Assembly (NCBI GenBank): GCA_039808025.1
Contig: JBDHSK010000009.1
Location: 1-64,000, forward strand
Source: Sandaracinobacteroides sp039808025
GTDB lineage: Bacteria; Pseudomonadota; Alphaproteobacteria; Sphingomonadales; Sphingomonadaceae
Direction: 5' to 3'
DNA: 64,000 bases
Made by a program: the position numbers and the translations under genes. Shown here in pieces: positions 41,504 to 50,508 of the stretch. Numbering within the stretch: position 1 is the first letter of the stretch; each line of letters starts with the position of its first letter. Under the pieces are notes generated by a model that had not been told where the DNA came from, did not search any database, and was given only the letters and a program-made list of their open reading frames with translations.

Positions 41504-43612
41504 CTAACCCTGCGCGCGTTCGGCCGTGACTACCAGACTTGGGGCTCGAAGACCGGCCACAAGTTCGTTCAGATGTTTCACATCATCCACTTCAACATCC
41601 ATGATGTAACGATGATGGGCGCGGTCACGATCGAGAAGTTGCAGGTTGACGATATTGGCCCCCTGCTGAGACAGAATGGCCGTCACCTGAGCCAGCGCCC
41701 CCGGCTCGTTCATCACCACGACTTCGATCCGCGCTGTCCCCGAGGCGACATCATCGGCCCACTTCAGGTCGACCCAGGCATCGTCGGGCACATCGGCAAG
41801 CCTCGGGCAGTCGATGCGGTGCACGATGATCCCTTGATGAGGGATGCGCACGCCAACGATCCGCTCGCCCGGCAACGGGTGACAGCAGGTGGCGGTTTCC
41901 ATGCCGCCATCGTGGAAATCACCGTTCACCAGCACGGTGCCATGCGGTGATTTCGGTGGAAGACGCCGCCGGGCACGCCGTTTGGCTGACGACCCGGGCA
42001 CCAGCGCTTCCATCAGCTGCGCATCGGTGACAGCCTGCTGGGCAAGAGCGATGAACAGAGCCGACTGGTCAGAGAGCTTCAGGCGCTTCAATGCGGCCTG
42101 AATGGCCTCGGCCCCGATTTCCACTTTCAGGCGCGAAACCGTGTCGTGAAACAGTGCCTCGCCGGTTTTCTGAAGAGCGGCCCGCTCTCGCTGGCGCTGG
42201 TGGCGCCGCACGGCCGAGCGCGCCTTGGCGGTGACAACGAAGCTGTCCCAGGCGGTATCAGGTGTCTGGGCCGAGGACCGCAGGATTTCCACCTGATCGC
42301 CATTGGCGAGCCGTGTGCGCAGCGGCACCACCTTGCCGTTGACGCGGGCGCCGACACAGGTGTCGCCCAGCGTTGTGTGGACGGCGTAGGCAAAATCAAC
42401 CGGAGTGGCGCCTGTGGGCAGGCGGATCAGCTCTCCCTTGGGGGTGAAGCAGAACAGCTGGTCCTGGAACATTGCCATGCGGGTATGTTCCAGCAGCTCT
42501 TCCGGGGTCTGGGCGTTGTCGAGAATCTCCAGCAGGTCGGTCAGCCACGGATAGTTGACCTGCTTGTCGCCGGCCCGCTGCTTGTAGGCCCAATGCGCTG
42601 CCATACCGAACTCGGCCTCGGCATGCATCTGCAGGTCACGGATCTGCACCTCGATGCGGATTTTCGCCCGATCGATCAATGTGGTGTGCAGGGAGCGATA
42701 GCCATTACGTTTGGGGGTGGAAATGAAATCCTTGAAACGGCCGGGAACCATCGGCCAGCGTCGATGAAGAATTCCAAGTGCCTTGTAGCAATCATCGGCG
42801 TTTCTGGTGATAACCCGAAAGGCCATAACGTCTGATATTTGTTCAAACGATATATGCTGTTCATTCATCTTGCGGAAGATAGAATACGGGCGCTTTTCAC
42901 GTCCATATATCTGTTCAATCTCTAGTCCGGAAGATTCCAGAGCCTGGCGGATATTATTTTCGATACGCCTGATGGCATCGTCACCCTTTGCGCGCAAGAC
43001 CTCAAGGCGCCGGGTGATCGACTGGCAGGCTTCCGGTTCCAGCTCGGCGAAAGCCAGCTCTTTCAGCTCGTCCATGAAGCCATACATGCCGATCCGTTCG
43101 GCAAGCGGCGCATAGATATCCCAGGTTTCCTTGGCGATGCGCCTGCGTTTGTCAGAGTTCTTCAGATACTTCAGAGTGCGCATGTTGTGCAGCCGGTCAG
43201 CCAGTTTGACCAGCAGCACCCGGATGTCGTCCGACATGGCAAGCAGGAAGCGCCGCAGGTTCTCGGCTGCCCGTTCGGTGTCGCTTTGGGCCTCGATACG
43301 CGACAGTTTGGTGACACCCTCCACCAGCCGCGCGACATTGTCTCCGAACAGGCGCTGGATATCCTCGCGGGTGGCGACGGTATCCTCGATGGTGTCGTGC
43401 AAGATGGCGGTAGCAATGGTTTCGTCATCGAGTTTGAGGTCGGTAAGGATACCGGCCACCTCGATCGGGTGGGAGAAATACGGGTCACCGCTGGCACGAA
43501 GCTGGCTGCCGTGGGCCTTCATGGAAAAGACGTAGGCGCGGTTCAGCAGATCCTCGTTGGCATCGGGATCATAGGCTCTCACACGCTCGACGAGTTCATA
43601 CTGACGAAGCAT
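41504..43612 (-). CDS. rsh: bifunctional (p)ppGpp synthetase/hydrolase (RelA/SpoT homologue)
   Basis: Rsh makes and degrades the alarmone (p)ppGpp. The 702-residue protein has an N-terminal HD hydrolase domain with intact metal-binding motifs (HPIEVAGILTDLKLDDETIATAILHDTIEDT). The synthetase domain has STPKRNGYRSLHTTLI and ICONIC EVQIR motif EVQIRDLQMHAEAEFGMAAHWAYK. A TGS domain (FTPKGELIRLPTGATPVDFAYAVHT) and a C-terminal ACT domain follow. Intact HD and synthetase motifs indicate both activities, as in the single Rsh of most alphaproteobacteria. It follows a predicted outer-membrane gene by 155 bp. Confidence 0.96.
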   Translation of the reverse strand: MLRQYELVERVRAYDPDANEDLLNRAYVFSMKAHGSQLRASGDPYFSHPIEVAGILTDLKLDDETIATAILHDTIEDTVATREDIQRLFGDNVARLVEGVTKLSRIEAQSDTERAAENLRRFLLAMSDDIRVLLVKLADRLHNMRTLKYLKNSDKRRRIAKETWDIYAPLAERIGMYGFMDELKELAFAELEPEACQSITRRLEVLRAKGDDAIRRIENNIRQALESSGLEIEQIYGREKRPYSIFRKMNEQHISFEQISDVMAFRVITRNADDCYKALGILHRRWPMVPGRFKDFISTPKRNGYRSLHTTLIDRAKIRIEVQIRDLQMHAEAEFGMAAHWAYKQRAGDKQVNYPWLTDLLEILDNAQTPEELLEHTRMAMFQDQLFCFTPKGELIRLPTGATPVDFAYAVHTTLGDTCVGARVNGKVVPLRTRLANGDQVEILRSSAQTPDTAWDSFVVTAKARSAVRRHQRQRERAALQKTGEALFHDTVSRLKVEIGAEAIQAALKRLKLSDQSALFIALAQQAVTDAQLMEALVPGSSAKRRARRRLPPKSPHGTVLVNGDFHDGGMETATCCHPLPGERIVGVRIPHQGIIVHRIDCPRLADVPDDAWVDLKWADDVASGTARIEVVVMNEPGALAQVTAILSQQGANIVNLQLLDRDRAHHRYIMDVEVDDVKHLNELVAGLRAPSLVVTAERAQG

Positions 43613-43767
43613 TGCCCCTTAATATGGGGAGATGGCCGGCCAGTGGAAGCGCAATTCTTTCAACGGCGGGCAGATTTCCCGCGCATTGCTGGCACCTGAA
43701 TGCTGGCCCCACAGCCGTGATACCGGAACTCGGCATCCCGGGTGCGGATGACGGCCGGCGTTACCGA

Positions 43768-44517
43768 TCAGAATGCGACAGAGCCGCCCAGAATGACCGC
43801 GCGATCTTCGCGGTTGGGATCAAGCGGGGTGGGGATGGATGGGGCAAGGCGATAACGTACCGTTCCGCCAACCGAGACTGATGGCGACAGTGCAAACAGA
43901 CCGTTGGCTTCCAGGCCATAGCGCGGGTCGCGGCTGCCGGGCTGCCCCAGGAACATGCGTTCTTCATGGTCGGCCGTGGCGGTGATGCCGGTGCGGATGC
44001 GGCCCTTGGCATACCCCAGGCCGACATCGAACGATTCGCTGGAAAGGCCGCCAATACCGCTGTCGCTGCGCGAGGCGCCGCCACTGATCTGGAAGCCGTT
44101 GTAGTTGATTGCCAGATCGACGCTGTTGGAGACCGGGCGGTTGGTATCGGCGCTGCTGGCCACCGACAGGCGGTCGGTCGCTGGAACTGACGCGCGGGTG
44201 CTCACCCCGATCGTCAGGCCCTTGGCGCTGCGCGACGGGGTAAAGCTGAAGCTGCGCTCTACGGTCTGCTCGCGGGCAGAGGCGGGTTTGCCGGGGGCCG
44301 TGAACGCAAATTTGCCGACATCGAGCGAGATCGGCTGAAAGGCCGGCAGCGGCTGCGACTTGACGCGGAACCCGACTGGCACCTGTTCCGAGGTAACTTC
44401 GGGCTGCAGGCGCGAGCGATTCCGGGTGTCTGCCATGGCGCTCGAGCTGACGCACAGCACCGCCACCCCGAGCAACGGGGCGCTCAATCGCAGCAGAGAC
44501 TCGGCCTTCGCACGCAT
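43768..44517 (-). CDS. predicted outer-membrane beta-barrel protein, unknown
   Basis: This 249-residue protein has a signal peptide (about residues 1-30, ending AMA). A disordered region rich in Gln and Pro follows, then alternating strands: SVDLAINYNGFQISGGASRSDSG, SFDVGLGYAKGRIRTGITATADHEE, YGLEANGLFALSPSVSVGGTVRYRLAP. It ends in a terminal aromatic residue (GGSVAF), as expected for a barrel recognised by BamA. I cannot name a transport function. It lies upstream of rsh on the same strand with its own divergent promoter region at 44518-44834. Confidence 0.7.
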   Translation of the reverse strand: MRAKAESLLRLSAPLLGVAVLCVSSSAMADTRNRSRLQPEVTSEQVPVGFRVKSQPLPAFQPISLDVGKFAFTAPGKPASAREQTVERSFSFTPSRSAKGLTIGVSTRASVPATDRLSVASSADTNRPVSNSVDLAINYNGFQISGGASRSDSGIGGLSSESFDVGLGYAKGRIRTGITATADHEERMFLGQPGSRDPRYGLEANGLFALSPSVSVGGTVRYRLAPSIPTPLDPNREDRAVILGGSVAF

Positions 44518-44545
44518 GTTTCAATACCTAACCCACCCGGCGCTG

Positions 44546-44590
44546 GAATCCCACGGCTGGACGCTGATTCAAGAGCAAAGAGGCTGATTC
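44546..44590. promoter_or_regulatory. three GANTC sites at exact 20-bp intervals
   Basis: GAATC at 44546-44550, GATTC at 44566-44570 and GATTC at 44586-44590 each begin 20 bp after the previous one. Each is preceded by GCTG or GCT. They lie 30-75 bp upstream of the outer-membrane gene start. Control by CcrM methylation and GcrA is inferred. Confidence 0.45.
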
Positions 44591-44736
44591 ATTTGTCGAC
44601 TGTGTCTTTTGCCCCACAATTCTTGTCTGCACCCTGAACCGTTCATCAGTGGTTAGGCAGCGCGTCGCCATGTCCGCCGGTGCCGGAATGACCGGCAAGA
44701 TCAATGGCAGCACCTTCGGCAGTTGCACAATACCCC

Positions 44737-44775
44737 GGCCCCCTTGTATGGCCCCTTTGTATGGCCCCCTTGGAC
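44737..44775 (+). repeat. three-copy 13-bp tandem repeat
   Basis: GGCCCCCTTGTAT (44737-44749), GGCCCCTTTGTAT (44750-44762) and GGCCCCCTTGGAC (44763-44775) are head-to-tail copies with few mismatches. They end 60 bp before the DUF3576 start codon. Confidence 0.7.
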
Positions 44776-44834
44776 GGCCGCTAGGACATGGCTGGTGCTG
44801 TGTTTGGTCGATACTGTTTGGAACGGAGCTTCAC

Positions 44835-45278
44835 TTGACTGACCGATGGAAGACCGGCCCGATTGCCCTTTCCCTTGTGGCTGCACTTGCGCTGGTGGGC
44901 TGCAGCAAGAACGATAAACCCAAGGTGCTGGCCGATAACGCCGCAATCACCACCATTGGTGTCAACAGCTGGCTGTGGCGCGCGGCACTTGAAGTCATGC
45001 AGTTCATGCCGCTTGCCCAGGTTGACAGCGCCGGCGGGGTGATCGTTGGCGACTGGTATCAGAACCCCAATGTCCCCAACGAGCGCATGAAGGTGACGGT
45101 CGCCATCCTCGATGGGTCTCTGCGCGCCGATGCCGTGCAGGTATCGGCGGCAAGGGAAGTTCTGCAGAACGGCCAGTGGACCGGGGCGCCGGTTCGCGCC
45201 GGAACCGTGCAGCGCCTTGAGGAAATCATCCTTGAGAAGGCGCGGACTTTGCGTCAGGCGGCCATGGCCGACTACTGA
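44835..45278 (+). CDS. DUF3576 lipoprotein
   Basis: This 147-residue protein has a lipoprotein signal (LVAALALVGC, cysteine near residue 21) and the DUF3576 domain: GVNSWLWRAALEVMQFMPLAQVDSAGGVIVGDWYQNPNVPNERMKVTVAILDGSLRADAVQVSAAREV. The family sits upstream of leuS in many alphaproteobacteria and may act in outer-membrane biogenesis, given that lptE lies in the same run. The TTG at 44835 was chosen because GGAG lies 6 nt upstream and the signal peptide begins there. leuS starts 6 bp after its stop. Confidence 0.88.
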   Translation: MTDRWKTGPIALSLVAALALVGCSKNDKPKVLADNAAITTIGVNSWLWRAALEVMQFMPLAQVDSAGGVIVGDWYQNPNVPNERMKVTVAILDGSLRADAVQVSAAREVLQNGQWTGAPVRAGTVQRLEEIILEKARTLRQAAMADY

Positions 45279-45284
45279 TCCGAC

Positions 45285-47813
45285 ATGACCATTCCCCCGT
45301 TCGACCCGCGCTCTGCTGATACCCGCTGGCAACAGCGCTGGGAGGCTGACGGAAGCTTTTTTGCCGACAGCCGGTCAGCCAAACCCAAAACCATGATCCT
45401 CGAGATGTTTCCCTATCCGTCGGGGCGCATCCACATGGGCCATGTGCGCAACTATGCCATGGGTGATGTGCTGGCGCGCGCACGCCGGATGCAGGGCCTT
45501 GAGGTGCTGCACCCCATGGGCTGGGACGCCTTTGGCATGCCGGCTGAAAATGCGGCGATGGAGCGCGGCATTCACCCGGGGGGCTGGACGCGCGACAATA
45601 TCGCCTCGATGCGCTCCCAGCTGAAACGGCTGGGCCTTGCCATCGACTGGACGCGCGAGTTCGCGACCTGTGACCCGGAATATTATGGCCACGAACAGGC
45701 GATCTTCCTGGATTTCCTCGAGGCGGGGCTGGTTGATCGCCGTGATGCCTGGGTGAACTGGGACCCGGTCGACAACACGGTACTTGCCAACGAGCAGGTG
45801 ATCGACGGCCGTGGCTGGCGGTCGGGTGCGGTGGTTGAACGGCGCAAGCTGACGCAATGGTTCCTGAAGATCACCCGCTTTGCCGATGCGCTGGCCGCTG
45901 ACCTGAAAACACTGGATCAGTGGCCCGACAAGGTGCGGCTGATGCAGGAGAACTGGATCGGCAAGAGCCTGGGTCTGACGTTCCGGTTCGATGTCGAGGG
46001 CAGCGACGATCATTTCGAGGTGTTCACCACCCGTCCGGATACGCTGTTCGGGGCAAGTTTCGCAGCAATCGCCATCGATCACCCGCTGGCGCAGAAAGTG
46101 GCTGCAGCCAACACGCAGGCGCAGGCCTTCATCGATGCCGTGCGCGCGACTGGGACCGCCGCTGCCGACCTTGAAACGGCCGAGAAAAAGGGCTTCGACA
46201 CGGGCTTGTCGGTGCGGCACCCGCTTGACCCCGGGCGCAGCCTGCCGGTGTTCATCGCCAATTTCGTGCTGATGGAGTATGGTACCGGCGCAGTGTTCGG
46301 CTGCCCGGCGCACGACCAGCGCGACCTCGATTTCGCCCGCAAATACATGCTTCCGGTTACCCGCGTGGTGGCAACGGACGATGACGCGCAAACGCCCATT
46401 GGCGACGAGGCCTATACCGGGCCGGGGCGGATGGTGAACAGCGGGTTCCTTGATGGCATGGATGTTGATGCCGCCAAGGCGGCAGTCATCGCCCGCGCCG
46501 AAAGCGGCGGCTGGGGCCGCGGCGCCACGGTGTTCCGCCTGCGCGACTGGGGGGTGTCGCGCCAGCGCTACTGGGGCACGCCGATCCCCATCATCCATTG
46601 TGACGGCTGCGGGCCGGTGCCGGTGCCGCGCGACCAGTTGCCGGTAGTGCTTCCCGAAGATGTGAGTTTTGACAGGCCGGGCAACCCGCTTGACCGTCAC
46701 CCCACCTGGAAGCATGTGAACTGCCCGTCGTGTGGCAAGCCGGCCCGTCGCGAGACCGACACGCTTGATACTTTCGTTGATTCCAGCTGGTATTTCATCC
46801 GCTTCGCCAGCCAGCCCGCCGATAAGCCGTTTGACCGCGCCGAGGCCGAGCAGTGGTTGCCGGTTGCCCAGTATATCGGCGGAGTCGAGCATGCGATCCT
46901 CCACCTGCTGTATGCACGGTTTTTCACGCGGGCGCTGGCGCATGTCGGGCGGATCGGCCTGGTCGAGCCATTCCGCGGGTTGTTTACGCAAGGGATGGTC
47001 ACCCACGAAACCTACAAGGACCAGTCCGGCCAGTGGCTGGAGCCGGGGGCGGTGGAAAAGCGCCCCGAGGGCTGGGTGGAAACGGCAAGTGGCAAGGCGG
47101 TTGTAGCCGGCCGTGCCGAGAAGATGTCGAAATCGAAGAAGAATGTCGTCGATCCCGATGCCATTCTCGACCATTATGGCGCTGACGCCGTGCGTTGGTT
47201 CATGCTCTCTGACAGTCCGCCTGAACGTGATCTAGCCTGGTCGCTGTCGGGTATCGAGGGGGCGCACCGTTTCGTGAACCGTCTGTGGCGCATTGCCGTT
47301 GCCGCCACCGGTGCCGCCAATGGCGCCGCAGAAGCTGCCGCCAACCCGGGGCTCGACCGGCTGGTGCACCGCACCATCGCTGGCATCACCCACGATATCG
47401 ATCGTCTGCAGTTCAACAAGGCGGTGGCGCGGGCCTATGAGCTCGCCAATGCCATTGAAAAGGCCGGGCTGGGCGCCGCTGGCGCCGGGGCGGTGCGCAC
47501 CCTGTTGCGGCTGGTGGCCCCCATGGTTCCCCACATTGCCGAGGAAGCCTGGGCGCTGCTGGGTGGTGAGGGGCTGATCATCGATGCGCCATGGCCGGTC
47601 GCCGACCCGGCCATGCTGGTTGACGAGGAAGTCACCTATGTGGTGCAGGTGAACGGCAAGGTGCGTGACCGGCTGGTCATGGCCAAGGGGCTGGGGCAGG
47701 ACCATGTCAGCGCTGCCGCCCTGGCCACCGATCGCATTGCCGCGCTGGTGGGTGGGCAGACTCCGAAAAAGGTGATCGTTGTGCCTGATCGCCTGGTGAA
47801 TATCGTGGTATGA
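45285..47813 (+). CDS. leuS: leucyl-tRNA synthetase
   Basis: LeuS charges tRNA-Leu. The 842-residue class I enzyme has the HIGH-type motif in PYPSGRIHMGHVRNYAMGD, the CP1 editing domain with VFTTRPDTLFGASF and VFGCPAHDQRD, the KMSKS loop (AEKMSKSKKNVVDPD), and a C-terminal anticodon-binding domain ending in VQVNGKVRDRLV. Length is normal. Operon: the DUF3576 lipoprotein gene precedes by 6 bp, and lptE overlaps its stop (ATGA). Confidence 0.98.
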   Translation: MTIPPFDPRSADTRWQQRWEADGSFFADSRSAKPKTMILEMFPYPSGRIHMGHVRNYAMGDVLARARRMQGLEVLHPMGWDAFGMPAENAAMERGIHPGGWTRDNIASMRSQLKRLGLAIDWTREFATCDPEYYGHEQAIFLDFLEAGLVDRRDAWVNWDPVDNTVLANEQVIDGRGWRSGAVVERRKLTQWFLKITRFADALAADLKTLDQWPDKVRLMQENWIGKSLGLTFRFDVEGSDDHFEVFTTRPDTLFGASFAAIAIDHPLAQKVAAANTQAQAFIDAVRATGTAAADLETAEKKGFDTGLSVRHPLDPGRSLPVFIANFVLMEYGTGAVFGCPAHDQRDLDFARKYMLPVTRVVATDDDAQTPIGDEAYTGPGRMVNSGFLDGMDVDAAKAAVIARAESGGWGRGATVFRLRDWGVSRQRYWGTPIPIIHCDGCGPVPVPRDQLPVVLPEDVSFDRPGNPLDRHPTWKHVNCPSCGKPARRETDTLDTFVDSSWYFIRFASQPADKPFDRAEAEQWLPVAQYIGGVEHAILHLLYARFFTRALAHVGRIGLVEPFRGLFTQGMVTHETYKDQSGQWLEPGAVEKRPEGWVETASGKAVVAGRAEKMSKSKKNVVDPDAILDHYGADAVRWFMLSDSPPERDLAWSLSGIEGAHRFVNRLWRIAVAATGAANGAAEAAANPGLDRLVHRTIAGITHDIDRLQFNKAVARAYELANAIEKAGLGAAGAGAVRTLLRLVAPMVPHIAEEAWALLGGEGLIIDAPWPVADPAMLVDEEVTYVVQVNGKVRDRLVMAKGLGQDHVSAAALATDRIAALVGGQTPKKVIVVPDRLVNIVV

Positions 47814-48295
47814 TCCGGCGTCTGGCCCTGTTGCTGCTGCTGCTTCCGGCAGCCTGCCAGCTGGCGCCGGTCTATTCAGGCGGAGACAGCGGCCCGGCGC
47901 AGGCGCTGCTGGGCGCCGTTGAAGTGAGTGATATTCCCGACAAGCGTGGCTTTCTGGTACGCGAACAGTTGTTGCGGCGGCTTAACCAGCAGCAGCCGGC
48001 GCGCTATCGGCTTGATGTGGCCCTTGATGACCGTATCGAGGGTTTCGGGGTGCGAGGCGACAACTCGATCATCCGGGAACGGCGCACGCTTCGCGCCCGC
48101 TACCGGCTGGTGGATCTGGCGACCGATGCCGTGGTTCTCGACACCACTGCTTCGACCGACGCCGGGATCGATGTGGTGAGCAGCGAATATGCTGTGGTGG
48201 CGGCGGAAGAAACCGCGCTTGCCCGCCTTGCCACCGATATAGCCGACCAGATCGTCGCCAGACTGGCGCTGCTTGGACGCGAGCGCCAGCCGTGA
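47810..48295 (+). CDS. lptE: LPS-assembly lipoprotein LptE
   Basis: LptE plugs the LptD barrel that inserts LPS into the outer membrane. The 161-residue protein has a lipoprotein signal (LLLLLPAACQL, lipobox PAAC). Its LptE-like body has LVREQLLRRLNQQQPARYRLDVAL, RRTLRARYRLVDLATDAVVLDTTASTDAGI, and a C-terminal helix ETALARLATDIADQIVARLA. leuS-lptE-holA order is widely conserved in proteobacteria, which supports the call. It overlaps both neighbours. Confidence 0.92.
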   Translation: MIRRLALLLLLLPAACQLAPVYSGGDSGPAQALLGAVEVSDIPDKRGFLVREQLLRRLNQQQPARYRLDVALDDRIEGFGVRGDNSIIRERRTLRARYRLVDLATDAVVLDTTASTDAGIDVVSSEYAVVAAEETALARLATDIADQIVARLALLGRERQP

Positions 48296-49323
48296 CCGTG
48301 TTGAAGCGGCGCGCGGATATCACCGGCGCCCTGAAGCGGTGGGGTCCGGAGCAGCGGCTGCTGCTGTTGTGCGGCCCCCACGAATCCGGAACGGCCGATC
48401 TGGCGCGTCTGGCGGCTGCTGCTCTTGGCGACCCGCACGATTCCATGGCGCTTGTTGATCTTGATTCCAGCGCGCTGGCCGCCGAGCCGGGCCGCCTGGC
48501 CGACGAGGCGGCGTCGCTGGGGCTGTTCGGTGGCCGGCCACTGGTGCGGGTACAACCGGCCACCGATGAGATCACCCCGGCCGTTGACCTGTTGCTGCGG
48601 GCTGCTGCGGCCACCAACCCGGTGCTGATGGTGGGGGGCGACCTGAAGGCGACCGGGGCGTTGCGCCGGCTGGTCGATGGCTCGCCGGCAGCGATCGTTG
48701 GCCTGTCGTATGCGCCGGATGCCCGCTCGGCCGGGCAATGGCTTGCGGAACATGCCCGCGAACTGGGGCTGCGGATCGACCGCGACATCAGCGCCCGCTT
48801 GCTGGCCGCCAGTGGCGATGATTTCGGGGTGCTGGCCAACGAACTGGAAAAATTCAGCCTGTTTCTGAATGCTTCGGCCGATCGGCCGCGGCAGCTCGAG
48901 GCGTCGCATCTGGCGCAACTTGGTGCCGACAATGGCGAGGAGGACATCAACGCCATGGTGCTGGCAATTGTTGCTGGCGACCGTCCGGCGGTTGAGCGGC
49001 AGCGGCAGCTGTTGGGCGGAGCGAGCTCCATACCGGTGCTGCGGGCGCTGGCACGGCGGCTGATGCAACTGGCGCAGGCGCGATCGATGGTGGACGAAGG
49101 ACGGCAACCCGCTGCCGCCATTGCCGATTTGCGTCCGCCGGTATTCTGGAAAGAAAAAGACCTGCTGGCAGCGGCCGTTGCGAACTGGCCGATGGAACGC
49201 CTGCTGACAGCCATCGCCGCCTGCCTTGCCGGAGAGCGTGCGATCAAGACGGTCGGGGGGGCGGGGGAAGTGGCGGGGTGGCAGACCCTGCTGTTCCTTG
49301 GCGATCCCGGGCGCATGGCCTAG
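48292..49323 (+). CDS. holA: DNA polymerase III subunit delta
   Basis: HolA is the wrench subunit of the clamp loader. The 343-residue protein has an AAA-like N-terminal region (LLLLCGPHESGTADLARL, LVDLDSSALAAEPGRLADEAASLGLFGGRPLVRVQ) and the conserved middle region LLAASGDDFGVLANELEKFSLF. The C-terminal helical collar has the PPVFWKEKDLL-type segment. It starts with GTG overlapping the lptE stop. The next gene, a histidine kinase, starts 10 bp later, so it may share the transcript. Confidence 0.94.
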   Translation: MTVLKRRADITGALKRWGPEQRLLLLCGPHESGTADLARLAAAALGDPHDSMALVDLDSSALAAEPGRLADEAASLGLFGGRPLVRVQPATDEITPAVDLLLRAAAATNPVLMVGGDLKATGALRRLVDGSPAAIVGLSYAPDARSAGQWLAEHARELGLRIDRDISARLLAASGDDFGVLANELEKFSLFLNASADRPRQLEASHLAQLGADNGEEDINAMVLAIVAGDRPAVERQRQLLGGASSIPVLRALARRLMQLAQARSMVDEGRQPAAAIADLRPPVFWKEKDLLAAAVANWPMERLLTAIAACLAGERAIKTVGGAGEVAGWQTLLFLGDPGRMA

Positions 49324-49333
49324 ATTTCCGCCA

Positions 49334-50500
49334 ATGAACACCGCACCCGGACACCAGGGCTTTTTTGCTGACAAGAATCGTGCGTTCTGGATCCTGCAGA
49401 CGGGCGGGTGGGCCGGCTATTTCCTGTTGCGGGCGCTGGGCGGTCTGGCCAACCGCATGGGAGTCACCTTCATTCTGCCCACCATCCTGATTGCGGTTAC
49501 CGGCTTTTCACTGACCTTGCTGATGGCCTGGGCCTATCGCGCCATCATCCGCATGAAACCGATCTGGGTGTGGACTCTGTCGTCGATCATTCTGCTTTTC
49601 AGCGCCGTGCTTTTTTCGGTGATCGAAGTCTGGGCCCATGCCACCTTTTACGAACCGGGGTGGCGGCCGCAGGGGATCGAGTTTCTGGGCGCCATCCTGC
49701 TGACGCTCGCCGTGCTCGGTGCGTGGACCGGCCTTTACTATGGTATCAACTACTATCTGCTGCTGAATGCCCAGGCCGCGCGGTTCGAGCGGCTGGCGGC
49801 ACAGGCCAATGCCGCCCAGCTCGAGATGCTGCGTTATCAGATCAACCCGCATTTCCTGTTCAATACCCTAAATTCGATCAGCACGCTGGTGCTGCTGGGC
49901 GAGACCGAGCGTGCCAATACCATGCTGTCGCGGCTGTCATCGTTTCTGCGCTATTCGTTGGTGGGGGAGCGCGAAGGCATGGCCACCATCGGCCAGGAGA
50001 TGCAGGCGCTGAAGCTGTATCTCGATATCGAGCGCACCCGCTTTGAAGAGCGGTTGCGCACCCGTTTCGACATCGACCCCGAAGCGCTGCCGGCCCGGAT
50101 TCCATCGCTGCTGTTGCAGCCGCTGGTGGAAAATGCCGTGAAATATGCGGTCACCCCCCAGGAGGAGGGCGCTGATATTCATGTCATCGCCCGGGTGATC
50201 CACAATGACCGCGGCGCCCGGCTGGAGGTGATCGTCGCTGACAGCGGGCCGGGGCTGGTTGACGGCAAGCCGGGCGAAACCCACGAGGGAACGGGGGTTG
50301 GCCTGCCTAACATCCGTGAGCGGTTGCTGCAGGCCTATGGTAGTGACCAGAGCTTTGAGTTGCTGTCAGCCGACAGTTCACCCCATATTCAATTTCCCGA
50401 AGCAAAAGGGAAAGGGTTACTTGTCAGAATTGAAACTCCGTTCGTGGCCGTCTCAGATCACTACGCAGGTGCCACGAAACCGGAATCAGTTACACAATAG
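49334..50500 (+). CDS. LytS-type sensor histidine kinase
   Basis: This 388-residue membrane kinase has about four N-terminal helices (residues 20-140) with no large periplasmic sensor. The His_kinase domain has the phosphoacceptor in RYQINPHFLFNTLNSIS (His173). The ATP-binding region has LLLQPLVENAVKYAV (N box) and VADSGPGL...GTGVGLPNIRERL. The signal sensed is unknown. The ATG at 49334 avoids overlap with holA. The cognate LytTR regulator begins 8 bp after its stop. Confidence 0.92.
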   Translation: MNTAPGHQGFFADKNRAFWILQTGGWAGYFLLRALGGLANRMGVTFILPTILIAVTGFSLTLLMAWAYRAIIRMKPIWVWTLSSIILLFSAVLFSVIEVWAHATFYEPGWRPQGIEFLGAILLTLAVLGAWTGLYYGINYYLLLNAQAARFERLAAQANAAQLEMLRYQINPHFLFNTLNSISTLVLLGETERANTMLSRLSSFLRYSLVGEREGMATIGQEMQALKLYLDIERTRFEERLRTRFDIDPEALPARIPSLLLQPLVENAVKYAVTPQEEGADIHVIARVIHNDRGARLEVIVADSGPGLVDGKPGETHEGTGVGLPNIRERLLQAYGSDQSFELLSADSSPHIQFPEAKGKGLLVRIETPFVAVSDHYAGATKPESVTQ

Positions 50501-50508
50501 GATACCTC

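Larger units (their letters stand above)
44518..44834. other. 317-bp divergent intergenic region
   Basis: This region lies between the outer-membrane gene (minus) and the DUF3576 gene (plus). It holds three GANTC sites at 20-bp spacing (44546-44590) near the minus-strand gene and a 13-bp tandem repeat (44737-44775) near the plus-strand gene. No convincing coding frame or consensus promoter was seen. A frame from 44649 into the lipoprotein gene lacks coding character. Confidence 0.5.

Noticed and set aside
50391..50398. CCCCATAT octamer as a heat-shock promoter
   Set aside because: It lies within the histidine kinase coding sequence with no suitable -35. A copy at 53691-53698 likewise has no -35.
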